A stretch of 64,000 nucleotides of DNA from Mycolicibacterium sp. J2 (GCF_026240945.1 NZ_JAPFPY010000010.1:186001-250000), one strand, 5' to 3'. Shown: positions 37,545 through 46,902, counted from the stretch's first letter. Notes: generated by a model from the sequence alone, not told the origin. A program made the numbers and translations.

Positions 37545-39962
37545 ATGGGGAATCATCGTGCGGTGACGGAGCGGACCAGACGGCTCGCCGTGGTGGGAGC
37601 AGCGACCGTCACCGCCACCGCGCTGACGGTCGGGGCGGCCGCACCGCAGCCGCTTGCGCCCCGTCCCGAGTTGCGGCTGGTGCACGACCAGCCGGTCGGA
37701 CTCGCGGCGTCCACCAGCCTGTTCCCGCCGCCCGGTGTGCTGCCGGATATCACTGGGGGACGCGGTAATACGGCATACAACGCCGCGCAAGACCTGTATG
37801 CCGCCATTGCCAAGGCGCTGGTCGACCGGGTCAGTATCCCCGCACTCACCGGCGCGGCGAATATCAACATCGGTGACATTCTCGACAAGATTCCGCTGGA
37901 CCTGCTCGACCAGGTGCTGGGCGCGGTCAAGATCAACCTGGGCTCGCTGATCGACGGCGCGCTCGGGTCGGCGGTCACCGGAGCGCTGATCCCGGTGCTG
38001 GATGCGATCGGCCTCACCGACTCCGCGGGTAACGTGACGCTGAGCGCCCTGCTCAGGCTGGTCGGCCTGGACGTGTCGAACATCGTCGATCTCGCCCAGC
38101 AGAACATCCCTGGCGTCAACATCATCACCCCGGGCCCGACCTTCGGTCTGCTGAAGATGCTCGGCTTGGATATCGGCTGGACCCCGGGAACGCCGAATGC
38201 CGTTGCCCAGGCGATCAATTCGACGCCCTACCTGGACATCACCGGCGACAGTCTTTTCGATATCGTGTTCAAGCAGGCCGGCGACGTCATCGGCAATCTG
38301 GGACCTATCCTCGGCGCACCGCTGCAACTGCTGGTGAACACCCTGCATGCGGTGACCGACGCGTTGCCGCTGGAACTGCTCAACATCACCGACGTGCGGA
38401 TCCCCATCGTGGCCGGAATCGGGTTGGGCGCCTTCTCTACCGGCGCTGCCCTGCCCAAGATCCTGGCCGAACTGGCCAAGCAGCCCGGCGGAACCCAGTC
38501 CGGCGACCATCCGCTCGTCGGTAACTTCACCGTGTTGCCGATGGTGCTGCTGAACAACCTGGGGCGAGCCAACGGCGGTATGTTGTCCCGCTTTTATCCC
38601 CTCGGGGACCTGCTCGGCATCGATCTGCTGACACCGGATACCGCGGCCACGCACAGTGGCGGCCTGCCCTTGCTCAACACGGGTCTGGCCGTGAGCGGGG
38701 CGAATGTCTTGCCGGTCAAGATCGATGCGACCGCCCAGTACCAGCCGTTCTCCGACTTCGCCGCCTGGCCGAATCCCTTCACGCTGGCCAACAACCTGAT
38801 GGCCGGCACGGTGGGTGCCAGCTACATTCTGCGCGGGCTGACGCTGGACAACCTCCTGGAACAGGTCGGCGACGCGGTCGGCGATGCGGTGGGCAACGTC
38901 ACCGCCGGAAAGCCGTTGGCGCTCAACATCTATCTCACCTTGCCAGCGGCAACGCTGCCGCTGCTGGAACCGCTCTACCTGGCCGGCGACGTGCTCAATA
39001 CGGTGAGTTTCGGCACGCTCGGGACATTCCCGATCCGGCTGGCGAATGCCCTCGCGCCGGCGCTGAACAGCATGGTGAACCTGGGCTATACCGATGTGGT
39101 GCGCAACCCCGACGGCACGTACACCAGGACGCTGTCCGATGCTGCCACCCCGACCCCGTTCTTCTCGTTCCCGCACGTGAATCCGGGCCAGGTGGTCAAC
39201 GATGTGATCAAGTCGTTGATGAACGGGTTGCACAAGGAGTTCTTCAGCGGTCACCCGACGGCCGCGCCGCCGAACGTGATCAACGAGCTGGTGAAACTGG
39301 TGAAGAGCATCACCAGTGGCAGCCTCGGCAAGGAATTGACCAAGGCCGCCACCGACGCCGCCGATGCCGGGCTCGCGAAAGCCGATGCGCTCCCGGCTTC
39401 CGGCGCTCACACCGTGACGTTGGCGGCGACCACCGCTGACGAGGTCACCTCGTCCGGAAAGCATGCAGCGCCGGAAGGGACACCGGTTCCGGAGGATTCG
39501 GGAAATCAGCCCCGGCATGCGGTCGCGGAGGACACCTCGGACACCTCGAGTACCGCGGACACCGAGAAGGCCGAGACCGACAAGACTGACACCGATAAGT
39601 CCGACACCGAGAAGGCTGACACCGACAAGACTGACACCGAGAAGGCTGACACCGACAAGACCGACACCACCAAGAGCGATACCAAGAAGAGCGATACCAA
39701 GAAGAGCGATACCAAGAAGAGCGATACCAAGAAGAGCGATACCGAGAAGAAGGACCCGCCCAAGGCCGGCGCGCCTGCGACCCAGACGACTCCGAAACCC
39801 AAGACCACGAAGCAGGATCCGCTGAGCAACGCCGTTCGTGACATCACCCGGGCGCTGCACCCGAAGAAGAAGCCGGCCGCGGCCGATTCGGTGACCAAGG
39901 CAGATGCCGGGTCGGCGACGGCGAAAAAAGCGGAATCCGGATCGAAGGGTGAGGCCGCCTGA
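37545..39962 (+). CDS. Large exported mycobacterial protein with repeat tail
   Basis: About 805 residues from ATG 37545 (GGGGAGG lies 10 bases upstream). A signal peptide is evident: MGNHRAVTERTRRLAVVGAA with a hydrophobic core and cleavage near residue 35. The central 570 residues contain many hydrophobic and amphipathic helices (for example LLNTGLAVSGANVLPVKID and LGYTDVVRNPDGTYTRTLSD). The block around NPDGTYTRT...ATPTPFFSFP resembles the C-terminal part of mycobacterial PE-PPE-domain-like exported proteins. The tail (about residue 672-736) is 13 pentapeptides of DTxKx type. I do not know its function; a cell-wall or outer-membrane location is the best guess. It is convergent with the next gene. 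Confidence 0.75.
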   Translation: MGNHRAVTERTRRLAVVGAATVTATALTVGAAAPQPLAPRPELRLVHDQPVGLAASTSLFPPPGVLPDITGGRGNTAYNAAQDLYAAIAKALVDRVSIPALTGAANINIGDILDKIPLDLLDQVLGAVKINLGSLIDGALGSAVTGALIPVLDAIGLTDSAGNVTLSALLRLVGLDVSNIVDLAQQNIPGVNIITPGPTFGLLKMLGLDIGWTPGTPNAVAQAINSTPYLDITGDSLFDIVFKQAGDVIGNLGPILGAPLQLLVNTLHAVTDALPLELLNITDVRIPIVAGIGLGAFSTGAALPKILAELAKQPGGTQSGDHPLVGNFTVLPMVLLNNLGRANGGMLSRFYPLGDLLGIDLLTPDTAATHSGGLPLLNTGLAVSGANVLPVKIDATAQYQPFSDFAAWPNPFTLANNLMAGTVGASYILRGLTLDNLLEQVGDAVGDAVGNVTAGKPLALNIYLTLPAATLPLLEPLYLAGDVLNTVSFGTLGTFPIRLANALAPALNSMVNLGYTDVVRNPDGTYTRTLSDAATPTPFFSFPHVNPGQVVNDVIKSLMNGLHKEFFSGHPTAAPPNVINELVKLVKSITSGSLGKELTKAATDAADAGLAKADALPASGAHTVTLAATTADEVTSSGKHAAPEGTPVPEDSGNQPRHAVAEDTSDTSSTADTEKAETDKTDTDKSDTEKADTDKTDTEKADTDKTDTTKSDTKKSDTKKSDTKKSDTKKSDTEKKDPPKAGAPATQTTPKPKTTKQDPLSNAVRDITRALHPKKKPAAADSVTKADAGSATAKKAESGSKGEAA
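39558..39752 (+). repeat. 15-bp coding tandem repeat, 13 units
   Basis: Thirteen in-frame pentads of DTEKA, DTDKT, DTKKS and similar. The last part has four successive near-identical copies of AGCGATACCAAGAAG, so copy number is likely to vary between strains. The encoded tail is a strongly charged, lysine-aspartate polyampholyte. Confidence 0.92.
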
Positions 39963-39974
39963 AGGCGCCGTCCT

Positions 39975-41058
39975 TCAGTTGAAGGCCAGCCAGGCCGGCA
40001 ACGCGCGTTCGCGGGAGTCGCACAGCACCTGGAAGGTGTCGCACGATCCCTTGGGTACGCCGGCACCGGCCCACATGCCGCCACTGTCGCGTCGCAGCAC
40101 GATGGCCGATGACCCCCCCGCCGTCGAGCAGGATGGCGGTGTCACTGCCCAACCCGCGGAACAGATCCTGGACCTGGTCAGGGGTGTAACTACCGCCCTG
40201 GAAGACGTACATCTCGTCGCGCTGACGGGCATAGGCCAGCGCCGTGCGGGCGGCCGACGGGCCGGGGTCGTTCATCTGTCCGGTGTCGCCGGGTGCCAGC
40301 AGGCCCAGGCCGCTGACGGCGACGAAGCGGGTGCCCTTGTTCATCAGATCGGTGATGACCGGCGTCGCGGCATCGAAATCATCTGCGGCGCGCGGATTTA
40401 TCACGAAGGGTGCGCCCGAGACGGGCAGGATCATGGTGGACAGGGGTGTCCAGATCTCGTTGCCGCCGGACAGCCCCTGCTTCCCCGCGTACGCGAGGGT
40501 GCCCGTCACCGCCGCGTTGGCCTTGCCCTGCCCCCGCGTGTTGTCCACGTACGCGCCCAGCGGGGAGCTGCAGCCCGTCGTCTTCCATGACCCGCTGCGT
40601 TGTCCGCGGATATCGAAGAAGTTGGCGTTGATGGCAATGGTCGGGCGGCCCAACGCCTGCCAGGCGGCGATGGGTGTGTAGATCTCCGAGGCCTGGAGTA
40701 GGCCCTCGGCGGTGCGCGCCCCGGGAGTGCGTTCGCAGCGCGCTTGATAGCCGGTGTGCGAGTCGACGAGCAATCGCGGGGTCAACCGTCCCGCGGCACC
40801 CTTGATGATCATCAGGTGGCCGCCGTTGTTCATCTCATACCACTGCCCGGCGGCGTTGAGCATCGGCGCGGGAAACCCCGGCCCGAAGTTGTACACCAGG
40901 TAGGAACCACGAGTGTTGGCCACCGCGTTCGCCAGCAGGGTACGGCCATCGGCCGCGGCGGCGACCGGCGCTCCGATGCCCGTGGCAACTGCCGAGGTGA
41001 CCGTGAGCACCGCGATGCCGATGGTAAGACGCAGGAGGCATGCGGCAGCGCTCGGCAC
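39975..41058 (-). pseudogene. Exported phosphodiester glycosidase-like protein, frameshifted
   Basis: The frame from GTG 41058 encodes a signal peptide (LRLTIGIAVLTVTSAVATGI) and a NAGPA/phosphodiester-glycosidase-like domain. It includes PTIAINANFFDIRG, TRFVAVSGLGLLAPG and YTPDQVQDLFRGLGSDTAIL. After LLDGGG the frame leaves the family sequence. A second frame picks it up as SSAIVLRRDSGGMWAGAG and ends in a normal stop at 39975 (...LPAWLAFN). The switch is at a run of seven C at 40113-40119 (G on the coding strand); six would restore a full-length protein. It is either a real inactivating or phase-variable frameshift, or a homopolymer sequencing error. Read straight through, the 404-residue product would run into the convergent gene. 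Confidence 0.75.
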
Positions 41059-41202
41059 GGCGTTCCCCTTCTGGCAAACTTTTCAAGAAGCTCAGGATAG
41101 TCACAGCTGACTCACTGTCAACTTTCATCACGGGCGGATAACGCTTACGCCACAACGCAATTGCCGTGAGAGGCCATGGTTCGGCCAGAACGGTAGCGGC
41201 CG

Positions 41203-42492
41203 CTACCGTCCCGGTGGCGCCAGTCGATACACCGCGTCGGCGTAGTCATCGGTGACGTACACCGCACCGTCCGGCCCCACCACCGCCGAAACCGGCCGGC
41301 CCCAACGGGTTCCGTCGGCGGACTGGAAACCGCCGACCAGGGTCTGCGCAATGCCCAGGGTGCCGGACCGCCATGGCAGAAACGTCACCTCGGGGGCACG
41401 CGGCGGCTGGCGGTTCCATGATCCGTGCACTCCGAGCAACGCGCCGGTGGTGTAGGGGGCGGGTAGCGCCCCGTCGGTGAAACTCATGCCCAGCGGCGCG
41501 GAATGGGCGCCGATGGTCTGCTCGACGGGCGGTAGCGCCGCGCAATCCAGCGCACCCCCGTCGGCGTTGGTCTGGACATCGCGGATGAACGGGGCGTGGG
41601 CCGGTCCACCGAACGGATGGCAGTACGGCCAGCCCAGTTCGCGGCCGGGAGTGAGTCGGGCGATGGCCTCCGGCGGGTTCTCCGCGACGTAGTCCGCGTC
41701 GACCTGCCCGGTGGCCGGGTCGGCAATGTTGTCCCGGTTGTTCACCGCCGTCCAGATCGACCCGTCCGGCGCCGTCGCCAGCCCGGTCCCGTTGCGGACC
41801 CCGGTGGCATACACCGTGGCCGGACCACCACCGGGCGGCACCCGCATGATGGTGGCGCGCGGTGGGGTGGCCGTGCGGTCGTGGGCCGAGATGTTGCCGG
41901 TCGATCCGATCGAGAAGTACACGGCCCCATCGGGTCCCACGGTGACACTCTTGAGGGCGTGCGAATAGGCGCCGCGCAGATCCGGGCTTCGGGCGTCGGG
42001 CAGGCCGACGGCGACCGGCCGCGGGTTGGTTGCCGCGCCGTCCCGGTAGTCGTAGGCGGTGACCCGGTCGCTCTCGGCGACCAGCAGCACGGAGCCGGTG
42101 AAGGCGAGGCCGTGCGGCTGGGTGAGCCCGTCCAGCAGTGGTGTGCCCGCGCCGTTGGTTACCGAGACGACCTGGCCGGTGCTGGGCACCGACACCAGCA
42201 GCCGGCCGTCCGGGGCCCAGGCGGCCAGCCGGGCCTTGGGCACCCTGGCCCATACCGACATCGTCCACCCCGGTGGCACCAGTGCCTGCCGGGCGGTGTC
42301 GAACGGCCGTTGGTCCATTCCGGCAGGCACGGTGACGGTGACCGAAACGAGGCCGGCCGGTGTGACCACCGGTGCGGCGGGACTGCCCGGAGCCGGTGCG
42401 CCGGCACCGGGGCGGCCGTCGCCGCAGCCGGTCAGCAGCCCCGCTATGGCGAGGCTGCACAACAGCTTTCGGCTATGACGCCAGCCCGGCAT
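41203..42492 (-). CDS. PQQ-type sugar/sorbosone dehydrogenase-like lipoprotein
   Basis: A 429-residue exported protein with a lipobox (LAIAGLLTGC) and a six-bladed beta-propeller of the glucose/L-sorbosone dehydrogenase family. Propeller motifs include PHGLAFTGSVLLVAESDRV, KSVTVGPDGAVYFSIGSTGN, GVRNGTGLATAPDGSIWTAV and PVSAVVGPDGAVYVTDDYAD. Some members need PQQ, but the cofactor residues cannot be confirmed here. It probably oxidises a sugar or acts as a cell-surface binding protein. Its start overlaps the pirin stop by 20 bases, so both are made from one transcript. Confidence 0.82.
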   Translation of the reverse strand: MPGWRHSRKLLCSLAIAGLLTGCGDGRPGAGAPAPGSPAAPVVTPAGLVSVTVTVPAGMDQRPFDTARQALVPPGWTMSVWARVPKARLAAWAPDGRLLVSVPSTGQVVSVTNGAGTPLLDGLTQPHGLAFTGSVLLVAESDRVTAYDYRDGAATNPRPVAVGLPDARSPDLRGAYSHALKSVTVGPDGAVYFSIGSTGNISAHDRTATPPRATIMRVPPGGGPATVYATGVRNGTGLATAPDGSIWTAVNNRDNIADPATGQVDADYVAENPPEAIARLTPGRELGWPYCHPFGGPAHAPFIRDVQTNADGGALDCAALPPVEQTIGAHSAPLGMSFTDGALPAPYTTGALLGVHGSWNRQPPRAPEVTFLPWRSGTLGIAQTLVGGFQSADGTRWGRPVSAVVGPDGAVYVTDDYADAVYRLAPPGR

Positions 42493-43234
42493 GCATCTCC
42501 CACACCAGGATCTCGGCGTCGGTGGTGGCGGTGACTCGTTGTCCGCCCGTGGCCGTCAGCCGCGCGGCGTCACCCTCCTGCAGGCCCCCCGCGCCTTCGA
42601 GGACCACCTCGCCCCGCGGCACGAACAGGTGCAGGTACTGTGCCTCGGGCAGCTGTACCGAATCGCCGGGTTGCAGCCGAGCCCCGTGCAGGGCGGCGAA
42701 CCGGTTGGCGATGCTGATGGCGGTGTTGTTGCGATGCTCGGGCATACCGGAGGCGATGGTCACCAGGCCGCCGCGCAGCAACTCGTCGTCGATCTCCAGC
42801 TGCTGGTAGCCAGGGGTGATTCCGGCCTCGTCAGGTAGCACCCACATTTGTACGAAATGCACTGGCTCGGAATGTGTTTCGCCCCCAGTTAGGTTCCAGG
42901 AGTCGTTCTTCTCCGAGTGCAGGATGCCGCGGCCGGCCGACATGCGCTGAGCCAAACCGGGATAGATCACCCCGGAGTGCCCGGTGGAATCCTGGTGCAC
43001 CAGCGACCCGCGCAGGACCCAGGTGACGATCTCCATATCGCGGTGTGGGTGGGTTTCAAACCCCGCGCCGGGCTTGACGATGTCGTCGTTGTTGACCAGC
43101 AGCAGGCCGTGATGCGTATTGGCGGGGTCGTAGTGGTCGCTGAAGGAGAACGAGTGCTTGGAGTCCAGCCACGAGATCTTGGTGGCCGCCCGGTCGCCGG
43201 CGCGCCGGATGTCGATGGTTGCGGTGCTGCTCAT
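42473..43234 (-). CDS. Pirin family protein (Rv0181c-like)
   Basis: A 253-residue bicupin with start ATG 43234 behind AAGGAG. Metal-binding residues of the pirin family are visible in FETHPHRDMEIVTWVLRG (two histidines) and AGRGILHSEKND (His and Glu). The C-terminal cupin runs to EILVWEMHAGLAS. Bacterial pirins can act as quercetinases or as metal-dependent regulators; the role here is open. M. tuberculosis has a pirin (Rv0181c) next to sigG, so this may be the same ancestral gene. It is divergent from a MarR regulator with a palindrome in the short gap, suggesting redox or small-molecule control. Confidence 0.88.
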   Translation of the reverse strand: MSSTATIDIRRAGDRAATKISWLDSKHSFSFSDHYDPANTHHGLLLVNNDDIVKPGAGFETHPHRDMEIVTWVLRGSLVHQDSTGHSGVIYPGLAQRMSAGRGILHSEKNDSWNLTGGETHSEPVHFVQMWVLPDEAGITPGYQQLEIDDELLRGGLVTIASGMPEHRNNTAISIANRFAALHGARLQPGDSVQLPEAQYLHLFVPRGEVVLEGAGGLQEGDAARLTATGGQRVTATTDAEILVWEMHAGLAS

Positions 43235-43276
43235 GGTTCTCCTTGCGGTTCGATGCCAGCCTAGGTGCCGGTACTG

Positions 43277-43301
43277 GACACCACAACATAGATGATGTGT
43301 C
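43277..43301. promoter_or_regulatory. Putative MarR operator
   Basis: A 25-base imperfect palindrome with outer arms GACAC/GTGTC and partly symmetric interior, directly before the MarR start and 43 bases from the pirin start. Position and size fit an autoregulatory MarR site that also controls pirin. Confidence 0.45.
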
Positions 43302-43754
43302 ATGTATTCCGTGTGGCTGAACGAGGACCAACAGCGCCTCTGGCGCGACTATCTGACCATGACCTCGCGGCTCCAGGCCGCGATGAACCGGCAATTGCAG
43401 GCGGACTGCGGACTGTCGCTGGCCGACTACGAGGTACTGGTCGTGCTGGACGAACGCCCGGGCTGCCGGATGAACGAGCTGGGCGACCGCCTCGGCTGGG
43501 AGCAGAGCCGGGTGTCCCATCAGTTGCGCCGGATGACCGACCGAGCCCTGGTGGCCCGCCACGGAGCCGAGGGCGATCGCCGCGGGGTGACGGTGGACAT
43601 CACCGACTCCGGCCGAGAAGCCCTGACCGCCGCGGCGCCCGGACACGTCGCCCTGGTGCGCGCGGTGCTGTTCGACGGGATGAACGCGGGCCAGAGCGCT
43701 GCAGTCGGGCGGTGGCTGGCGCGCGCGCTGGAGCGTCTGGATGAGACAGACTGA
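43302..43754 (+). CDS. MarR-family transcriptional regulator
   Basis: A 150-residue winged-helix regulator. The DNA-binding part lies at about residue 40-100 (LADYEVLVVLDERPGCRMNE, then LGWEQSRVSHQLRRM and the wing GAEGDRRGVTVDIT), flanked by the dimerisation helices. Its start is 67 bases from the pirin start on the opposite strand, with an imperfect palindrome between, so it most likely represses the pirin-sugar dehydrogenase pair and itself. The ligand is unknown. Confidence 0.9.
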   Translation: MYSVWLNEDQQRLWRDYLTMTSRLQAAMNRQLQADCGLSLADYEVLVVLDERPGCRMNELGDRLGWEQSRVSHQLRRMTDRALVARHGAEGDRRGVTVDITDSGREALTAAAPGHVALVRAVLFDGMNAGQSAAVGRWLARALERLDETD

Positions 43755-43760
43755 GCGGTG

Positions 43761-45299
43761 TCAACCCAGCTTCAGCTCGGCCAGCCGTTGCCCCAGGGTG
43801 CGCACCCATTCGGTGACCACTTCACCGGTGCCCGCCCCAGCGGCCAGCAGTGCCTCGATCAGCTGCGCTTCGTCGCGGCTGCCGTCGAGCAGCGGCAGCA
43901 GCTGTCGATCCAGGGGCTCCAGCGGTACCGTCTCGTGCCAGCGGTTGAACGTGGCAGCGTCATCGAAACCGCCGGTCAACTCCGCTGCCCGCCTGGAAGA
44001 TTCGTCGATACGGAACGCGGTGCCCGCCGTTTCGGGGCGCACCGGGTCCAGCCGGTAATGGGCCTGGCCCTGCATCACCAGCACACGGGTCAGGTCGTCG
44101 ATATGAGCCGGCAGGTCGGGGCTCGGCTGCGTTCCCGCGTCGAGCAGCCGCTGGCGGGTGGCGACCACCAGCTCATCGTGCGACAGTGTCCACGGCCAGC
44201 GTTCGGTGAGTACGTCGAGGGCCGCTTTGATGGCGGGCGCGTTGGTGAACAGCGTGGCACCGTCGGCCTGCCGGAATTCCTGGCGCGAATCATCCAGCCG
44301 GACCGGTCCGTCGATCGGCGGAACCAGCGCCGCCACGTGCAACCGGCGCAACCGTTCGGCGGTGGGGCTGTAGTCGATCTGCGGGGCCCGTTCGGCGGGC
44401 ACGAACAGCGATTGCCGGAAGGTGCGGTTGGTGACGAAGTCCAGGTATTGCTCCACCAGGACCTGGGCGGTGACACCGTTGGCGGCCAGATACTCGGCGA
44501 CCTTCGGGCCGTGGTTGGCCGGGATCATCACCTCCGGGCGCGCCTCGCCCAGATAAGCCAGCCCATGCGCATTCGCCCTGGCGAGCACCTCGTAGAAGTA
44601 GCGCGGCGTGTTGAACGTCTCGAGCTCGTCGTGCAGCAGATAGGAGTCGCCGAAACCCTCGTCGGCGGCCTGCCACTCGGCCATGATGGCTGCCAGCACG
44701 CCGCCGGCCGGTGCCACCTCCGACAAGAAGTCGGCCATGCCGCGGGCGTGGCGCACCTTGTCTTCCGGTACTTGGCTGGCGCCGGCGGCCAACATCATGG
44801 CGTCGCGCACGACCTCCTTGGCCTTCCAGCCGGGATACACGTTGTAGCTGAGGTAGCCCACACCGTCGGCGGTCAGACCGGCGCGCATAGTGGCCAGCAG
44901 CGCTTCGGCGACATCGTCGGGCACCCAGCTGTATACGCCGTGGGCGATGACGTAGTCGAAGGCGCCCAGCGCAGCTACGTCCATCGCGGCGATATCACCG
45001 GCGATCAAGCGCAGGTTTTCGATGCCCAGCGCCTGCACGCGGGCCCGTCCGGCCTCGATCTGAACCTCGGACAGGTCGATGCCCACCACCTCGGCGTGCG
45101 GGTGGGCCGCGGCAAACGGCACGATGTTGCCGCCTGCGGCGCAACCGATCTCGAGCACCCGGGCGTGCCCGACGTCGGGCGGCTGCAACCCGAACAGATG
45201 CGCCACCGCGGCCAGCGTCCCCGGCGCCGACTGCGGAAACGAATTCGACACGTACGGGGTGGCGTCGTAGTCGGAACGAAGATTGTCGATGGCGGTCAA
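43761..45299 (-). CDS. SAM-dependent methyltransferase with regulatory domain
   Basis: A protein of about 512 residues. The N-terminal third is a class I methyltransferase: YDATPYVSNSFPQSAP, then motif I VLEIGCAAGGNIVPFAAAHP (about residue 48-67) and GIDLSEVQIEAG. The middle (about residue 210-300) is a methyltransferase regulatory domain, and the C-terminal part is a helical domain often found with it. The TTG at 45299 is preferred because GGAG lies 8 bases upstream and because it gives a normal start for the family; an in-frame TTG at 45329 also exists. The methyl acceptor is unknown. Confidence 0.85.
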   Translation of the reverse strand: MTAIDNLRSDYDATPYVSNSFPQSAPGTLAAVAHLFGLQPPDVGHARVLEIGCAAGGNIVPFAAAHPHAEVVGIDLSEVQIEAGRARVQALGIENLRLIAGDIAAMDVAALGAFDYVIAHGVYSWVPDDVAEALLATMRAGLTADGVGYLSYNVYPGWKAKEVVRDAMMLAAGASQVPEDKVRHARGMADFLSEVAPAGGVLAAIMAEWQAADEGFGDSYLLHDELETFNTPRYFYEVLARANAHGLAYLGEARPEVMIPANHGPKVAEYLAANGVTAQVLVEQYLDFVTNRTFRQSLFVPAERAPQIDYSPTAERLRRLHVAALVPPIDGPVRLDDSRQEFRQADGATLFTNAPAIKAALDVLTERWPWTLSHDELVVATRQRLLDAGTQPSPDLPAHIDDLTRVLVMQGQAHYRLDPVRPETAGTAFRIDESSRRAAELTGGFDDAATFNRWHETVPLEPLDRQLLPLLDGSRDEAQLIEALLAAGAGTGEVVTEWVRTLGQRLAELKLG

Positions 45300-45399
45300 A
45301 TGCCACAACTCCTGTCTGTGCCCACGCAAAACTGCGCGGCACGGTACGCGCCTCAGGTGAACTCTCCGTGCCGTGCCCGACCCACCGGTGGATAGGGCT

Positions 45400-45405
45400 T
45401 ACTCT
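45400..45405 (+). promoter_or_regulatory. -10 box TACTCT for a leaderless transcript
   Basis: TACTCT matches TAnnnT and ends 6 bases before GTG 45412, so transcription would start at or within a base of the start codon, as in leaderless mycobacterial mRNAs. No clear -35 is seen. An inverted repeat GGCACGG/CCGTGCC lies upstream at 45338-45372. Confidence 0.5.
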
Positions 45406-45411
45406 GTCGAC

Positions 45412-46188
45412 GTGGATATCAATGGAGCTAGTGCAATCGTCACCGGTGGCGCGTCGGGTATCGGCGCGGCCAGCGCACGCCAGCTGGCCGCCAAGGGCGC
45501 CAGAGTTGTCGTCGCGGACCTGAACGCCGAAAAAGGGCAGGAACTCGCGCACGAGATCGGCGGCGTCTTCGTCACTGTCGACGTCACCAACACCGATCAG
45601 ATTCTCGACGCCGTGAACACCGCCGCCGACCTCGGCCCGCTCCGCGCCCTGGTCAACTCCGCGGGCATCGGCTGGGCTCAGCGCACCATCGGCAAGGACG
45701 GCCAGTTCGAGTCGGCGCACAACCTGGACGTCTACAAGAAGGTGCTGGCCATCAACCTGGTCGGCACCTTCGACTGCATCCGGCTGGCCGCCACCGCGAT
45801 GAGCCGCAACGAGCTCACCGATACCGGCGAACGCGGCGCGATCGTCAACCTGACCAGCGTCGCGGCGTTCGACGGGCAGATCGGCCAGGCCGCCTACAGC
45901 TCGTCCAAGGGCGGCGTCGTGGGCCTGACGCTGCCGGTCGCCCGTGACCTGTCTGCCGTTGGCATCCGGGTGAACACCGTGGCGCCCGGCCTGATCGACA
46001 CCCCGATCTACGGCGAGGGTGAGGCGTCGGAGGCGTTCAAGGCCAAGCTGGGTGAGTCGGTGCTGTTCCCGCACCGCCTCGGCAAGCCCGAAGAGCTGGC
46101 CTCGATGGTCATCGAGCTGATCACCAACTCCTACATGAACGCCGAAGTGGTCCGCGTCGACGGTGGCATCCGAATGCCACCGAAGTAA
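45412..46188 (+). CDS. SDR, 3-hydroxyacyl-CoA dehydrogenase type II-like
   Basis: A 258-residue SDR. Cofactor motif [28 protein letters not shown], serine in [14 protein letters not shown] and catalytic YSSSKGG are all visible. The C-terminal [14 protein letters not shown] is close to that of mycobacterial HSD17B10-type 3-hydroxyacyl-CoA dehydrogenases such as Rv1144. It should oxidise 3-hydroxyacyl-CoA with NAD+ in beta-oxidation. GTG 45412 was chosen over an in-frame upstream GTG because TACTCT ends 6 bases before it. The gene ends in front of a strong terminator. Confidence 0.88.
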   Translation: MDINGASAIVTGGASGIGAASARQLAAKGARVVVADLNAEKGQELAHEIGGVFVTVDVTNTDQILDAVNTAADLGPLRALVNSAGIGWAQRTIGKDGQFESAHNLDVYKKVLAINLVGTFDCIRLAATAMSRNELTDTGERGAIVNLTSVAAFDGQIGQAAYSSSKGGVVGLTLPVARDLSAVGIRVNTVAPGLIDTPIYGEGEASEAFKAKLGESVLFPHRLGKPEELASMVIELITNSYMNAEVVRVDGGIRMPPK

Positions 46189-46205
46189 CCGTCGTCTCGA
46201 CGCGC

Positions 46206-46241
46206 AAGCCCCCGCACCACTGTTGTTCGGTGCGGGGGCTT
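46206..46241. terminator. Intrinsic terminator between convergent genes
   Basis: Perfect 13-bp stem AAGCCCCCGCACC (46206-46218) with its complement (46229-46241) and a 10-base loop. It lies between the SDR stop and the stop of the convergent TetR gene and can serve both, although the T-tract is short. Confidence 0.8.
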
Positions 46242-46266
46242 CGTGCGTCCGAGGCGCGCTCGCCCG

Positions 46267-46902
46267 TCAGCCGATCATGTCGATCGCTGACTGGAACACC
46301 AGCCGGGCATGCAGTTCGAAGAGCTCGACGAAGCGTTGCGGGTTCTCGTCGATCTCGTTGGCGATGAACAGGCCGTCGGCACCGGCGACCAGATAGGTGG
46401 TCAGCGACTCGACCTTGTCGTCGGCCAGCCCAGGCGCGACGGCGCGGATGACGTCGGCGAACTGTTCGAATGCTGCGGTACGACTCTGGAGGAACTTCGT
46501 CTTGGCGTGCCGTTCGGCAGGGCGGCGGTCGAGCGCGAGTTTGAGGCCGAGTCGCAGGAAATCCGGCGCCTCTTGGAGAGCCTTCGCGACTTGGGTGCCG
46601 ACATGGCCCGCCCAACTGTCGGCGTCGCCGTCGGTGGGCAGGCTGAGGGCGCCCGACCACCGCTGGTAGCTGCGATCGATCACGGCGGCGATCAGATCGT
46701 CCTTGTCGGTGAAGTGCCAGTAGATGGATGTCGGGGGCAACCCGCTGCGCTTGCTGACCGCCGAGATCGTGGTTCCGTCATATCCGCGTTCGGTGGCGAC
46801 CTCGGTGGCGGCATCCAGGATGCGTTCGCGGGAGCGGTCGCCGTTGGCGCGGGTACGTCGAGGCCGGTGCCGAGAGGTCCGCTCCGGTAGATGGTCGGTC
46901 AT
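46267..46902 (-). CDS. TetR/AcrR family transcriptional regulator
   Basis: A 211-residue regulator with a basic N-terminal extension (RTSRHRPRRTRANGDRSRER), a helix-turn-helix at about residue 25-70 (ATEVATERGYDGTTISAVSK ... PPTSIYWHFTDKDDL) and a C-terminal ligand domain. It is divergent from the sulfatase gene with 80 bases between the starts, so it probably controls that gene and itself. The ligand is unknown. Confidence 0.9.
   Translation of the reverse strand: MTDHLPERTSRHRPRRTRANGDRSRERILDAATEVATERGYDGTTISAVSKRSGLPPTSIYWHFTDKDDLIAAVIDRSYQRWSGALSLPTDGDADSWAGHVGTQVAKALQEAPDFLRLGLKLALDRRPAERHAKTKFLQSRTAAFEQFADVIRAVAPGLADDKVESLTTYLVAGADGLFIANEIDENPQRFVELFELHARLVFQSAIDMIG

Noticed and set aside
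37524..39860. 778-codon minus-strand open frame opposite the large exported protein
   Set aside because: It mirrors the plus-strand gene and includes an artificial repeat caused by the 15-bp tandem repeat. The plus strand has a signal peptide and family-like blocks, the minus strand does not.
37461..45328. Shared CCACGCAAAAC in two intergenic regions (about 37460 and 45318)
   Set aside because: Eleven shared bases are expected by chance in 64 kb and nothing around them is conserved between the two places.
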